A stretch of 5,064 nt of DNA, taken from Methanosarcinales archaeon (lineage in GTDB: Archaea > Nanobdellota > Nanobdellia > Woesearchaeales > CG1-02-33-12). Under the pieces are notes generated by a model. That model was not told the DNA's origin. It searched no databases and saw only the letters and a list, made by a program, of their open reading frames with translations. Position 1 is the first letter of the stretch, and each line of letters opens with the position of its first letter. Below are positions 1 through 5,064 of this stretch, piece by piece. The stretch covers positions 1 to 5,064 of the forward strand of contig JAFCBX010000056.1 in the NCBI GenBank assembly GCA_017610505.1, in the 5' to 3' direction. The translations under genes and the position numbers were made by a program.

Positions 1-482
1 CCCCACATAGTTGAACCACTTAACCCAAAGATTATATTCTTCGAAGATGTTACAGCCCTTGATGTATTTCTTAAAGTACCTATATCCTTAAGTTTTATGT
101 AATTGAATTTTATAATATTGCTATCTTTAATTAATAGCTGGAAGTTATATTCCTTAGGGATTATACCTGGAAAAATAGTTTCTGTAAAATTGCTTGCTGT
201 ATCATTCATATCCCTATAACAGAACTCGCCTATCTGCTCTAAAATAGTATTTTCCGGATTTGTTATGTCACCTTTCTCTATTAACTCATAAACATATTTA
301 TTGTCACTTATTTCATACACTTTTATTGATGATACTGTATCCATCAAATCCTGTGATAGAGAAGCTATCTGCATCTCATAGGGCCTATTTGTACCGGCAA
401 AAAGCACTAGTACAATGCCTATTGCTATAACTCCAGTTGCAATGAAAGCGTCTAATGTAAAAAAATATGCTTTTTTTTTCAT
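1..482 (-). CDS. Pilin-like protein D with class III signal peptide (C-terminus beyond window)
   Basis: A small secreted or filament-associated protein, probably a minor pilin. I translated 160 complete codons from the ATG at 482-480; the frame is still open at position 1, so the C-terminus is missing. The N-terminus is MKKKAYFFTLDAF followed by a hydrophobic stretch to about residue 28, which is the layout of an archaeal prepilin (short basic n-region, cleavage after KKKA, hydrophobic assembly helix). The acidic residue is Asp at mature position 6, not the usual Glu at 5. The remainder is soluble-looking, with one Cys (88) and three N-glycosylation sequons (N93, N98, N139). No ribosome binding site precedes the ATG, so a leaderless or coupled start is likely. 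It follows pilin-like gene C by 70 bases with no poly-T between them, which suggests co-transcription. The prepilin class is well supported by the N-terminus; its exact role is inferred. Confidence 0.8.
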   Translation of the reverse strand, partial: MKKKAYFFTLDAFIATGVIAIGIVLVLFAGTNRPYEMQIASLSQDLMDTVSSIKVYEISDNKYVYELIEKGDITNPENTILEQIGEFCYRDMNDTASNFTETIFPGIIPKEYNFQLLIKDSNIIKFNYIKLKDIGTLRNTSRAVTSSKNIIFGLSGSTMW

Positions 483-500
483 TGTTAGTATTTTATTTAG

Positions 501-508
501 TATTTAAG
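501..508 (-). promoter_or_regulatory. Weak TATA-like box upstream of pilin-like gene D
   Basis: On the minus strand this reads CTTAAATA, about 20 bases before the ATG of gene D. The predicted start of transcription would fall close to the ATG, fitting a leaderless message, since no Shine-Dalgarno site is present. The surrounding 70 bases are so AT-rich that the match could be chance, and a second A-rich candidate lies at 512-519. Read-through from gene C would also explain expression. Confidence 0.25.
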
Positions 509-552
509 TTATTTTTTTAAGTTGATAGTTGCAAGGGAATAAAGTATTCTTA

Positions 553-948
553 TTAACTGCAAGCTATTCCCCCTATATACACCCGGCTACTGCCTATGCC
601 AGCCCTTTTTGTGCTTTCATTTATGTAAATTATGTTTCCCTCATCATCCTCAAAATGTATGCAGAAATCCCCTCTTACGCCAAGCTTTTTCTTAAGATTT
701 TCATAGTCTTCTTTAGCCAAATCATTTAGTTTGTTTTCATCAACTATCCTTCCCACAATAATGCTTAAGCTCTCTTCTGGTTTTGAGGATATCAGGATAT
801 CCTGGATATCTTCACCCTCTCTTAGAAGTTCATCTGCTTTACTGGTTTCTGATGTCAGCTGGATAATATAAAAAAAGCTCATTATTACAATAATAAACAT
901 TCCTGTTGCCACCATCGCATCCAAAGACCAAGTTTGTGCTTTTCTCAT
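553..948 (-). CDS. Pilin-like protein C with class III signal peptide
   Basis: A probable minor pilin of 131 residues. I chose the ATG at 948-946 because it is preceded by AAGGGG at six bases and gives a compact signal peptide, MRKAQTWSLDAM, followed by a hydrophobic helix to about residue 30. The upstream ATG at 975 would add nine residues (MHVHKKGFW), has no ribosome binding site and overlaps the preceding gene. As in protein D, the helix opens with LDA-x-x-ATG and the acid is Asp at mature position 6. The middle is charged and helix-like. The C-terminal part (about 93-131) has FCIHFEDDEGNIIYIN and then a GIGSSRVYIGGIAC ending, with Cys96 and Cys130 able to pair. From memory, a similar Cys-containing tail occurs in DPANN pilin-like proteins, but I could not search for it. 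It lies 13 bases after gene B and is probably in the same transcript. Confidence 0.82.
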   Translation of the reverse strand: MRKAQTWSLDAMVATGMFIIVIMSFFYIIQLTSETSKADELLREGEDIQDILISSKPEESLSIIVGRIVDENKLNDLAKEDYENLKKKLGVRGDFCIHFEDDEGNIIYINESTKRAGIGSSRVYIGGIACS

Positions 949-954
949 CCAAAA

Positions 955-960
955 CCCCTT
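955..960 (-). promoter_or_regulatory. Ribosome binding site deciding the start of pilin-like gene C
   Basis: The minus strand reads AAGGGG, six bases before the ATG at 948. It lies immediately after the stop codon of gene B (962-964). It supports the 948 start over the in-frame ATG at 975, which has only AT-rich sequence before it. The match to the archaeal anti-Shine-Dalgarno is only moderate. Confidence 0.5.
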
Positions 961-961
961 T

Positions 962-1399
962 TTATGAACATGCATTTAAATAAACAGTTCCATTCTCTTT
1001 TGTTATATTATTTTTCCCTTTATAAATAAATCCCTTTATACTTTTTGGTAAGATCCTTACTGTTTCATACCTCTTTGTAAAATTAACATACTGAAGCACT
1101 AATTCGCTGTGGTTTGTTTTCATAGTGCTGGAACTCCAAAGTTCCACTGAGTAATTTATTCCCCTTAATGTTCGTGGAATTTCAAATGTTCTTGAGTAGC
1201 CATCTTCAACTCCTAATGCAAGAGTTATTTCATCCCCAATAACAGAACCCATATCTTCTATAAGTTTTATGTCTTTTTGTTTCTGTATCCAGGTCATCCT
1301 ATCATTAATTGCCAAGAGGAATACTGCAGATACCAGTGCCATAAAGCTGATTAATAATACGATTTCTATAGATGACTGCGCTTTTCTCATCATTGCCAT
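962..1399 (-). CDS. Pilin-like protein B with class III signal peptide
   Basis: A 145-residue probable minor pilin. The N-terminus MAMMRKAQSSIEIVLLIS has the classical archaeal prepilin form: basic RKA, cleavage before Gln, Glu at mature position 5, and a hydrophobic helix to about residue 31. Ala7 is the last residue before the predicted cleavage. The mature domain is polar with likely beta strands and has five N-x-S/T sequons (N82, N96, N106, N131, N136). The only cysteine is next to last, in the tail YLNACS. In-frame ATGs at 1393 and 1390 are alternative starts. I keep 1399 because the TATA box upstream predicts transcription starting about there, and AGGT lies four bases before it. It heads a group with genes C and D. 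The prepilin class is clear from the signal peptide; its place in the filament is inferred. Confidence 0.83.
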   Translation of the reverse strand: MAMMRKAQSSIEIVLLISFMALVSAVFLLAINDRMTWIQKQKDIKLIEDMGSVIGDEITLALGVEDGYSRTFEIPRTLRGINYSVELWSSSTMKTNHSELVLQYVNFTKRYETVRILPKSIKGFIYKGKNNITKENGTVYLNACS

Positions 1400-1424
1400 T
1401 ATTACCTAGAAAATCCTGTTTAAA

Positions 1425-1437
1425 TATATAAAGCTTT
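1425..1437 (-). promoter_or_regulatory. Promoter (BRE plus TATA box) for pilin-like genes B-C-D
   Basis: On the minus strand the element reads AAAGCTTTATATA: a purine-rich transcription factor B element joined to a TATA box. It matches the promoter of the major pilin gene at 12 of 13 positions. The usual distance of about 25 bases puts the transcription start near 1402, almost on the ATG at 1399, so the message is probably leaderless or nearly so. Confidence 0.6.
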
Positions 1438-1455
1438 GTGCCTACTCAAAAGTAA

Positions 1456-1523
1456 TTTTAACTAAATTTAGATTAATATAATTTTATACTTTTAACTAAA
1501 ATATAATAAGGGAATATAATAAG
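1456..1523. repeat. Short AT-rich direct repeats in the gap between pilin genes A and B
   Basis: TTTTAACTAAA occurs at 1456-1466 and 1490-1500, and AATATAATAAG at 1500-1510 and 1513-1523; the two families abut. CTAAATTTAG at 1462-1471 is a perfect 10-base palindrome. All lie in very low-complexity sequence, so chance or replication slippage is a sufficient explanation. No gene, RNA or mobile element is evident between 1400 and 1585. Confidence 0.35.
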
Positions 1524-1553
1524 TAAAAATAAATCAAGAAAAATATAATAAAT

Positions 1554-1585
1554 AAAAAAAGAATTAAATTAAAAAATTAAAAGAA
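1554..1585 (-). terminator. Poly-T transcription terminator downstream of the major pilin gene
   Basis: Just after the major-pilin stop codon (1588-1586) the transcribed strand reads mostly T, including runs of six and seven T (the seven-T run at 1560-1554). Archaeal RNA polymerase commonly ends at such T-rich tracts without a stem-loop. Together with the new promoter about 120 bases further on, this suggests that the major pilin is a separate transcript from genes B, C and D. Confidence 0.5.
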
Positions 1586-2119
1586 TTACTCCTCAACCCT
1601 TGCCAGTAAGTCTCCTTCTATAGTATGAATAAATTTACCACAGTTAGTGTTCCTTTCTGTAGGAGTACCACCACCTGGGGTGTCACTGCAATATTTAATT
1701 GCTATATCACCTTTTGTCTTACCACTAAATTTTGGTATTGCTGTAGAGCATGTTATTGTTACAGTGCCACTATCACCATTTGCAAGATGCCAGCCAGTTA
1801 TACCATTGTATGAACCACCAGTCATATCATCAGTATCACAACCAGTAAGTACATCACCTGAAATATTTATGCTTCTAATCATTATCCCACTGCCCATCCC
1901 ATTTTCCAGCCTAAAACTTATTTTGTCATTAGCTCCGTCTATACGATGGTCTTTACAGTATAAACCCATTGGCAGAGTGCATTTCTCCGGCAGTAAATTC
2001 TGCGGGTTTAAAACACCAAAGTATGCTAATGCACCAATAACAACCAAAACAACTAGAATTGCCCATCCATAGGTCATTAAGAATTCCATGGCAGCCTGTG
2101 CCTTTTTTTTCATAACCAT
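1586..2119 (-). CDS. Major type IV pilin candidate (class III signal peptide, six cysteines)
   Basis: A 177-residue prepilin, the best candidate for the main filament subunit. The N-terminus reads MVMKKKAQAAMEFLMTYG and continues with a hydrophobic helix to about residue 36. Cleavage is expected after Ala7, giving QAAMEF with Glu at mature position 5. This signal is a strong match to archaeal type IV pilins, especially those of DPANN archaea. The mature head (about 40-177) has Cys at 47, 55, 94, 124, 144 and 160, enough for three disulfides, one sequon (N86), and Gly/Thr/Ser-rich loops suggesting a beta-rich domain. The start at 2119 is fixed by a strong Shine-Dalgarno site seven bases upstream; the ATG at 2113 is too far from it. 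It is a single gene between its own promoter and a poly-T end, as expected for the most abundant subunit. The head domain family was not identified. Confidence 0.9.
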   Translation of the reverse strand: MVMKKKAQAAMEFLMTYGWAILVVLVVIGALAYFGVLNPQNLLPEKCTLPMGLYCKDHRIDGANDKISFRLENGMGSGIMIRSINISGDVLTGCDTDDMTGGSYNGITGWHLANGDSGTVTITCSTAIPKFSGKTKGDIAIKYCSDTPGGGTPTERNTNCGKFIHTIEGDLLARVEE

Positions 2120-2123
2120 TTTA

Positions 2124-2131
2124 TCTCCTCC
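2124..2131 (-). promoter_or_regulatory. Strong Shine-Dalgarno site of the major pilin gene
   Basis: The minus strand reads GGAGGAGA at 2131-2124, continuing GGAGGAGAT to 2123. It differs at one base from the ideal GGAGGTGAT. GGAGG ends seven bases before the ATG at 2119 and thirteen before the ATG at 2113, which selects the longer form starting MVMKKKA. It is the best ribosome binding site in the window, fitting high expression. Confidence 0.8.
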
Positions 2132-2175
2132 TTTTTTATTAATAAAATAAACTTATATTGGATTATATTATTGCT

Positions 2176-2192
2176 TTTATATAAATCTTTCG
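2176..2192 (-). promoter_or_regulatory. Promoter (BRE plus TATA box) of the major pilin gene
   Basis: On the minus strand the element reads CGAAAGATTTATATAAA: a purine-rich BRE joined to a palindromic TATA box (TTTATATAAA, 2176-2185). The expected transcription start is near 2155, which leaves a leader of about 36 bases containing the Shine-Dalgarno site. It lies in the 120-base gap after the second platform gene, so the pilin can be expressed separately from the motor genes. Confidence 0.65.
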
Positions 2193-2239
2193 TTTTTTTT
2201 TGACGTTGGATTTTTTATAATATTATTTTACTGCAAAAA

Positions 2240-3271
2240 TCAGATCAAAATTAAGCTGGCAAATATAGTTGTCAGTATAAACATAAACAAGGTGTACATT
2301 AATAATGAGGATATAATAAATATAGGAATATACATTACTCCAGCCTTTATGCTTCCCTTCCTTATCATCGAAACTATCATTGATGAAAAGGTTGATATTA
2401 TTACAAGTGCATACCTTGAAAAATTTATGAAATCATGTGGTTTTATTGATATGCTTGAGATAGTTATTGGCAGACTTATTCCGGCCTTTATTTGGCTTAC
2501 CCCCATTTTTCCAATAAATTTCTCTAAGACAGTAAGCATCTGGTATGACAGAGCAAACAATCCCGGTGCAATAACTATCACAACAAAAGTAATAAATATA
2601 ACATAAGTCATGTTTGTTGCAGCCATTTCTTTTTTTAATCTCTTTGTTTCTCCTATGTTCTCAACAATCCTATCAATAATTTCTGCTACCTTTCCTCCGC
2701 CCTTAAGGCCTTCGCTAAGAAGGTTGAATGATCTCTTTAGGATTGGAGAATCATACTTATCTGTGAATTCTCTTATTCCATCCTCAATGTCCTGGCCAGT
2801 TATAACCTTTTTTGCAGCAAGCCTCACTTCAGTAGCAAGTATTCCAAACTCTGGTTTTATAGCAGACCATAATGCCTTTTCAAAAGGCATACCTCCCTTA
2901 AGGTTCTCTGATACAAACTTTAAGAATTCTTGCAGTATATCTTCCATTTGGTTCGTTCTATTAAAGATCTTTATGTCTAAATAGGCATATATTACAAAAA
3001 ATGCAAGCGCCATAATGGCTGATGCTATAGCCAATCCAGAGATAAATGAAAAAAAGAATAGACCAAATCCAGAAAATAATTTAATAAGAAGGGGATATGC
3101 ATAGTAAAAGAATAAGGTTATAGCCAGCAAAACAGATATATAAAATAGGGCACCAAATGTTTTATACGGAACATCTGTTATGCCTGCCTTAAAAAGGTAT
3201 TGTTTAAGTCTTGGCCTAACCCTTTCAGGAATTATTGCTTTTCCAAATTCCTCTAAAAATATTATTTTCAT
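2240..3271 (-). CDS. Type II secretion system F / TadC-like pilus platform protein (second)
   Basis: A 343-residue polytopic membrane protein of the GspF/TadC/ArlJ family, which sits in the cytoplasmic membrane and links the ATPase to filament assembly. The N-terminal amphipathic part (about 5-40) precedes membrane helices at about 41-64 and 68-98. The cytoplasmic T2SSF helical bundle covers about 105-220, with the family pattern GGMPFEKAL and, later, LLSEGLKGGGKVAEIID. Further membrane helices lie at about 221-247, 284-304 and 311-341. The segment FSSMIVSMIRKGSIKAGVMY (about 295-314) resembles a C-terminal motif I associate with archaeal platform proteins. The ATG overlaps the previous stop by four bases (ATGA), with GGTGA four bases upstream, implying translational coupling and coordinated production with the first platform protein. 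It is longer than the first and has an extra C-terminal membrane region. Confidence 0.92.
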   Translation of the reverse strand: MKIIFLEEFGKAIIPERVRPRLKQYLFKAGITDVPYKTFGALFYISVLLAITLFFYYAYPLLIKLFSGFGLFFFSFISGLAIASAIMALAFFVIYAYLDIKIFNRTNQMEDILQEFLKFVSENLKGGMPFEKALWSAIKPEFGILATEVRLAAKKVITGQDIEDGIREFTDKYDSPILKRSFNLLSEGLKGGGKVAEIIDRIVENIGETKRLKKEMAATNMTYVIFITFVVIVIAPGLFALSYQMLTVLEKFIGKMGVSQIKAGISLPITISSISIKPHDFINFSRYALVIISTFSSMIVSMIRKGSIKAGVMYIPIFIISSLLMYTLFMFILTTIFASLILI

Positions 3272-4023
3272 ATGTTCACCATTGGTCTTGCTGATTTAAT
3301 CAGGGATATAAATAAAAACTGCATTACAGCCAAAAAGAATAATACTGAGAAAAGATGCACATTTGTAATATCAAGTTCCATAAAGCTGGAAATAATAACA
3401 AGCATTGTCAAACCCAATGAGGGGATTACACAGGCAATTATCATATAAAACATAACCAATGAATTCAGCTTTTTTCCATATTCTTTTATTTCTATGATTT
3501 GATCCTGCGTAATTTGGTTTAAAGTGGCTTTTAATGAATCTGCCACCTCTGCTCCTGTTTTCAATGATGCTATTATCTGCCAGAGTATAAGCCTAAAATT
3601 CTTTGATGCATTATAGGTTCTTGCATTTTCCAATGCCTCTTCTATGGAGGTTCCGGTATTTATATTATCAACTATTTCCTTGAAGTATTTGCCTGCAACA
3701 CCATAGGTTTTTGAGGCGTCAATAAGTGCATTGAATAAAGGAGTTCCAGACTCTAGCTTGACAAGAAGATATCTTCCTGCAAACAAAATCTCCTTGTTTA
3801 TCTCCCTTTCCCTCTTTCTTATGTAGACCTTTGGTGTCTGAAGAATAAACAATGATGTGAATATAAAAACAAAAATAAATACAAATGGAAGTATTGAAAG
3901 TGAAAGCATCTGGCTTCTTAGAATAAGAAACATGAAGAAGGTTGCGGTTATGGAAGCAAAAAATGAAAATCTTATAGCATTTTTAACAATCTGCTTAGGG
4001 CTTTCCTTAATATGAGCAACCAT
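3268..4023 (-). CDS. Type II secretion system F / TadC-like pilus platform protein (first)
   Basis: A GspF/TadC-family inner-membrane platform protein, 251 residues from the ATG at 4023. Membrane helices are at about 18-36, 42-62, 187-213 and 221-243. The cytoplasmic T2SSF bundle lies between (about 66-186), with LLVKLESGTPLFNAL and a later IIASLKTGAEVADSLK, the repeated half-motifs of the family. I give the only in-frame ATG as the start, but it has no ribosome binding site. The frame is open back to the ATPase stop, and 19 further residues (IIDLINILVRKLPHLKHDI) look like the missing amphipathic N-terminus of this family. They follow an excellent GAGGCGAT site, so the true start is probably ATT at 4080, giving 270 residues. 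The gene follows the ATPase closely and overlaps the second platform gene by four bases. Two platform proteins side by side point to a Tad/Epd-like machine. Confidence 0.9.
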   Translation of the reverse strand: MVAHIKESPKQIVKNAIRFSFFASITATFFMFLILRSQMLSLSILPFVFIFVFIFTSLFILQTPKVYIRKREREINKEILFAGRYLLVKLESGTPLFNALIDASKTYGVAGKYFKEIVDNINTGTSIEEALENARTYNASKNFRLILWQIIASLKTGAEVADSLKATLNQITQDQIIEIKEYGKKLNSLVMFYMIIACVIPSLGLTMLVIISSFMELDITNVHLFSVLFFLAVMQFLFISLIKSARPMVNI

Positions 4024-4084
4024 AATATCATGCTTTAAATGTGGAAGTTTCCTAACAAGAATATTAATTAAATCAATAATTTGT

Positions 4085-4092
4085 ATCGCCTC
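4085..4092 (-). promoter_or_regulatory. Shine-Dalgarno site with no canonical start codon, upstream of the first platform gene
   Basis: The minus strand reads GAGGCGAT directly after the ATPase stop codon. It matches the ideal GAGGTGAT at seven of eight bases. At the normal spacing (eight bases after GAGG) the in-frame codon is ATT at 4080-4078. No in-frame ATG, GTG or TTG lies nearer than the ATG at 4023, which is 65 bases from the site. It therefore argues for translation of the 19-residue extension. Confidence 0.6.
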
Positions 4093-5064
4093 TTAATGTT
4101 TTAATTTTTTAAGATAATATTTAGCAAATATCAACCCTATTTGATGTATATTAGTTATATTATTCTTAACAAACCATTTAAGGACATCTATTTTTTCATC
4201 TATATCTGCCTTTATCTCTTCTGTTGTAAGCCCTGTATAGAGGTTTATTGTATTCATAAGGACCTTAGACTCATTTATTGGGTTTAATTTGTCTCTTTGG
4301 GCATCCAATTGCAATAAAACATTTGGGTCACCACTTGGCAGGACCTCTGCAATCTGTAATGTTCTTCTCACTCCAATCCTTCTATCACGGTGCTGTACAA
4401 CTATTAATGAAAGGGCAGGAAGCATAAGCTTAGGAATATCTATTGGGGGATTTGTCATTCTTACAACGGTTTCTTTTGCATTATTTGCATGCAGTGTAGC
4501 ATAAACAGAATGCCCTGTATGCATTGCCTCAAACAGAACTTCTGCCTCTTTTTTCCTTCTTATCTCACCAACAATTATCCTGTCTGGCCTCATTCTAAGC
4601 GAGTTTACAAGAAGGTCCAGCATGGTTACTTCTCCCTTGCCTTCTGGATTTGGTAATCTTGTCTCCAGAGGAACCCAATGCAGGGAATCAGGAAGGGTAA
4701 GCTCTCTCGTATCCTCAATGGAAATTATCCTCTGGTTTGGAGGAAAAAAGTTAGAGACAACATTAAGCATTGATGTCTTTCCAGAGCCTGTTCCACCTGT
4801 AATCAATATGGAAAGCTCGTTCTGGACTGCAAGCCATATCAATGCAGCTGCATAATATGATAGGGTTTTACCCTTGATAAAGTCAGTTATTGTCCATGGT
4901 TTTTCAGCAAATTTTCTTATTGAGATTGTGTTGCCCATAGTTGAAATTGGGCTTAGTGTGGCATTAACCCTGTCACCAGTTGATAGGCTGGCATCCATTA
5001 ATGGCTTTAATAATGTTATCTCTTTTCCAACATCCCTGCCAATCATTGTTGAATAATGCCTTAT
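4093..5064 (-). CDS. Type IV pilus / type II secretion family assembly ATPase (VirB11/TadA-like; N-terminus beyond window)
   Basis: The cytoplasmic motor that hydrolyses ATP to drive filament assembly through the platform proteins. 323 codons are visible; the frame is open to position 5064, so the N-terminal domain is missing and the Met at 5046 is internal. Numbered from that Met: the end of the N-terminal domain with RVNATL (27-31) and ISIRKF (41-46); Walker A GGTGSGKT (84-91); Asp box IISIEDTREL (107-116); Walker B region MRPDRIIVGE (152-161); and His box MHTGHSVYATLHA (175-187). All key residues are present, so the enzyme should be active. The spacing and TRL-rich middle fit the archaeal GspE-2/VirB11-like branch that includes ArlI and TadA homologues. 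It begins the visible part of an operon with two platform genes. The archaellum ATPase ArlI is an alternative name, but the separate platform proteins and the pilin genes favour a pilus. Confidence 0.95.
   Translation of the reverse strand: MRHYSTMIGRDVGKEITLLKPLMDASLSTGDRVNATLSPISTMGNTISIRKFAEKPWTITDFIKGKTLSYYAAALIWLAVQNELSILITGGTGSGKTSMLNVVSNFFPPNQRIISIEDTRELTLPDSLHWVPLETRLPNPEGKGEVTMLDLLVNSLRMRPDRIIVGEIRRKKEAEVLFEAMHTGHSVYATLHANNAKETVVRMTNPPIDIPKLMLPALSLIVVQHRDRRIGVRRTLQIAEVLPSGDPNVLLQLDAQRDKLNPINESKVLMNTINLYTGLTTEEIKADIDEKIDVLKWFVKNNITNIHQIGLIFAKYYLKKLKH

Noticed and set aside
529..729. A 66-codon plus-strand frame opposite pilin-like gene C.
   Set aside because: It overlaps a gene with a clear prepilin start and a cysteine-containing tail, and shows no coding signal of its own.
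949..975. Nine-residue N-terminal extension (MHVHKKGFW) of pilin-like protein C from the ATG at 975.
   Set aside because: It overlaps the end of gene B, lacks a ribosome binding site and would lengthen the signal peptide beyond the style of its neighbours; AAGGGG favours 948.
1400..1585. A possible small RNA or CRISPR-like repeat unit in the AT-rich gap.
   Set aside because: The repeats are short, irregular and of two-letter composition, with no stable stem and no spacer structure.
1647..2072. A 141-codon open frame on the plus strand opposite the major pilin gene.
   Set aside because: It is antisense to a gene with a clear signal peptide, ribosome binding site and promoter, and its translation has no recognisable domain. 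It is a shadow of the opposite frame.
2186..2239. A terminator after the second platform gene.
   Set aside because: Only a run of five T (2239-2235) follows the stop codon. Read-through into the pilin gene is as likely, so I did not annotate it.
2292..2984. Plus-strand open frames of 104 and 124 codons opposite the second platform gene.
   Set aside because: They mirror the hydrophobic coding strand, have no convincing ribosome binding sites and contradict the strong T2SSF protein on the minus strand.
2240..5064. Reading the locus as an archaellum (ArlI/ArlJ).
   Set aside because: The platform function is split over two short proteins rather than one long ArlJ, no archaellum accessory genes are visible, and the pilins do not look like archaellins. 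The ATPase alone cannot exclude it.

Overview
The window is AT-rich and every gene I can support lies on the minus strand, so it is transcribed from right to left. The genes encode a type IV pilus-like (archaeal Tad/Epd-like) assembly motor followed by a cassette of four small pilin-like proteins. Several signs point to an archaeon: class III (prepilin-type) signal peptides, TATA boxes with purine-rich upstream elements, poly-T downstream of a stop codon, and frequent AGA/AGG/ATA codons. The major-pilin start (AQAAMEFLMTYGWAILVVLV) and the style of the platform proteins resemble DPANN archaea such as Woesearchaeota or Aenigmatarchaeota. The lineage is inferred from recall and was not tested by a search.

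In transcription order, positions 5064-4093 hold the C-terminal two thirds or so of a VirB11/TadA-type secretion ATPase, cut by the window edge. Next come two separate GspF/TadC-type inner-membrane platform proteins (4023-3268, probably starting further upstream at 4080, and 3271-2240). They are joined by an ATGA overlap. A 120-base gap carries a clear promoter and a near-perfect Shine-Dalgarno site. It leads to a six-cysteine major-pilin candidate (2119-1586). A 186-base, very AT-rich gap with poly-T on the transcript strand and a second, matching promoter follows. Then come pilin-like protein B (1399-962), pilin-like protein C (948-553) and pilin-like protein D (482 to beyond position 1, C-terminus missing).

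Taken together, the ATPase would power the two platform proteins, which would extract processed pilins from the membrane into a filament. Protein A is the best candidate for the bulk subunit, and B, C and D for minor or tip subunits. No prepilin peptidase is visible here. The most unusual details are three. The first platform gene has an excellent ribosome binding site but no canonical start codon in reach, only ATT. Minor pilins C and D share a signal-peptide variant with Asp one position later than the usual Glu. The two clear promoters share a 13-base core but predict very different leader lengths. I see no mobile element, CRISPR array, tRNA or rRNA.
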